DNA from: Deltaproteobacteria bacterium
Lineage (GTDB): Bacteria > Desulfobacterota > Deferrimicrobia > Deferrimicrobiales > Deferrimicrobiaceae
Assembly (NCBI GenBank): GCA_025357175.1
Contig: JANXPS010000209.1
Coordinates: 1 to 6,748 of the forward strand
Length of the DNA stretch: 6,748 nucleotides
Direction of reading: 5' to 3'
The position numbers and the translations under genes were made by a program. Of this stretch, positions 6,537-6,748 are shown piece after piece. How positions within the stretch are numbered: the stretch's first letter is position 1; every line of letters starts with the position of its first letter. The notes under the pieces are model-generated. The model ran no database searches, was not told the DNA's origin, and saw only the letters and a program-made list of their open reading frames with translations.

Positions 6537-6592
6537 TCAGGTCGCCGGATATTCCCCAGAAACAAGGATGCCGGATCGTGGGCCATCAACCC

Positions 6593-6636
6593 GTCCGACG
6601 GCTTCCGAACGTCTCGAACCGATAGACCCGTCGGAC
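6593..6636. repeat. Bulged inverted repeat, possible activator site or RNA hairpin
   Basis: GTCCGACGG (6593-6601) is an exact inverted copy of CCGTCGGAC (6628-6636). Inside, GTCT (6611-6614) pairs with AGAC (6624-6627), which directly abuts the outer arm, so a 13-bp stem with one 9-nt bulge and a 9-nt loop can form. It lies about 180-225 nt upstream of the predicted transcription start. It could be a binding site for an activator, or a structure in a longer transcript. Confidence 0.45.
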
Positions 6637-6691
6637 TGCCAGGCCCGGGAAGGGAAAGGATATTCCGGGGGTTGTCGAAGAATGCACTTCA

Positions 6692-6734
6692 GCGCGGGAC
6701 AGGCGGAATCATTGGATTCTCGCCCGTCCCGCGC
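6692..6734. terminator. Long hairpin, probable terminator of the upstream gene
   Basis: GCGCGGGAC (6692-6700) pairs with GTCCCGCGC (6726-6734), then GGCG with CGCC and GAATC with GATTC, around an ATTG loop. This is 18 base pairs with one A/C mismatch and one bulged T. Neither side has a clear T tract, so as an intrinsic terminator it would be atypical. Its place near the start of this operon's upstream region suggests it ends transcription of a gene beyond 6748 and insulates this operon. Confidence 0.45.
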
Positions 6735-6748
6735 CCGCGATGAGTTAC

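Larger units (their letters stand above)
6383..6748. other. Non-coding upstream region of the operon
   Basis: These 366 bases contain no convincing gene. The only long open frame is the upstream extension of the FtrD-like gene, which lacks protein-like character. The region holds the hairpin, two inverted repeats and the sigma-54 type promoter listed separately, plus two copies of GGATATTCC (6547-6555 and 6658-6666), 111 nt apart. It is best read as the regulatory region of the seven-gene operon. Confidence 0.6.

Noticed and set aside
6383..6589. Upstream extension of the FtrD-like gene containing a Cys cluster (ACCSATNKWHGGC)
   Set aside because: The signal peptide and ribosome binding site fix the start at 6382. 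The extension crosses the probable promoter and is not protein-like, so the Cys cluster is chance.

Overview
The window is a high-GC bacterial segment in which every recognisable gene lies on the minus strand, so the operon reads from right to left. It looks like a metal (probably copper/silver) handling and efflux operon of a Gram-negative bacterium. Several features suggest a Geobacter-like member of the Desulfuromonadota: strong GGGAGG-type ribosome binding sites, a probable sigma-54 promoter, a CusB-type adaptor with tandem heavy-metal-binding domains, and an apparent selenocysteine codon. This taxonomic guess is inference from style, not from a marker gene.

Layout in transcription order. 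Positions 6748-6383 are non-coding: a long hairpin (6692-6734) that may end an upstream gene, a bulged inverted repeat (6593-6636), a short dyad (6521-6536) and a good sigma-54 type promoter (6421-6436). The genes follow. (1) 6382-5876, a secreted FtrD-like/DUF2318 protein with paired cysteines. (2) 5844-4693, a MacB/FtsX-type ABC permease. (3) 4678-3947, its LolD/MacB-type ATPase. (4) 3936-3715, a 73-residue single-span membrane protein with a C-x3-C-C tail. After a 152-nt gap come (5) 3562-2135 and (6) 2138-570, two TolC-family outer-membrane factors overlapping by ATGA. (7) 547-1 is the N-terminal part of a CusB-like RND periplasmic adaptor, cut by the window edge. The RND pump (CusA-like) would be expected next, beyond position 1.

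The main discovery is in gene 7. Its reading frame is interrupted by one TGA (332-334) exactly where the first heavy-metal-binding domain should have the last cysteine of its CPxCGM motif. Family-typical protein continues in the same frame on both sides, so the gene reads CPI-U-GM. The best reading is a selenocysteine-containing CusB, with Sec in a CxxU metal/redox site. A weak SECIS-like hairpin with a G in its apical loop follows the UGA. Five of the six complete genes end in TGA, which rules out general reassignment of the codon.

As a whole, the locus joins an FtrD-like/ABC module (similar in gene content to the Campylobacter P19-linked DUF2318/FtsX/ATPase genes) to a Cus-type RND tripartite exporter. 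A plausible scheme is that the ABC and FtrD-like proteins handle metal at the inner membrane and periplasm, and the RND system with one or both TolC proteins expels it. The metal, the direction of the ABC step and the role of the duplicated outer-membrane factor are inferred.
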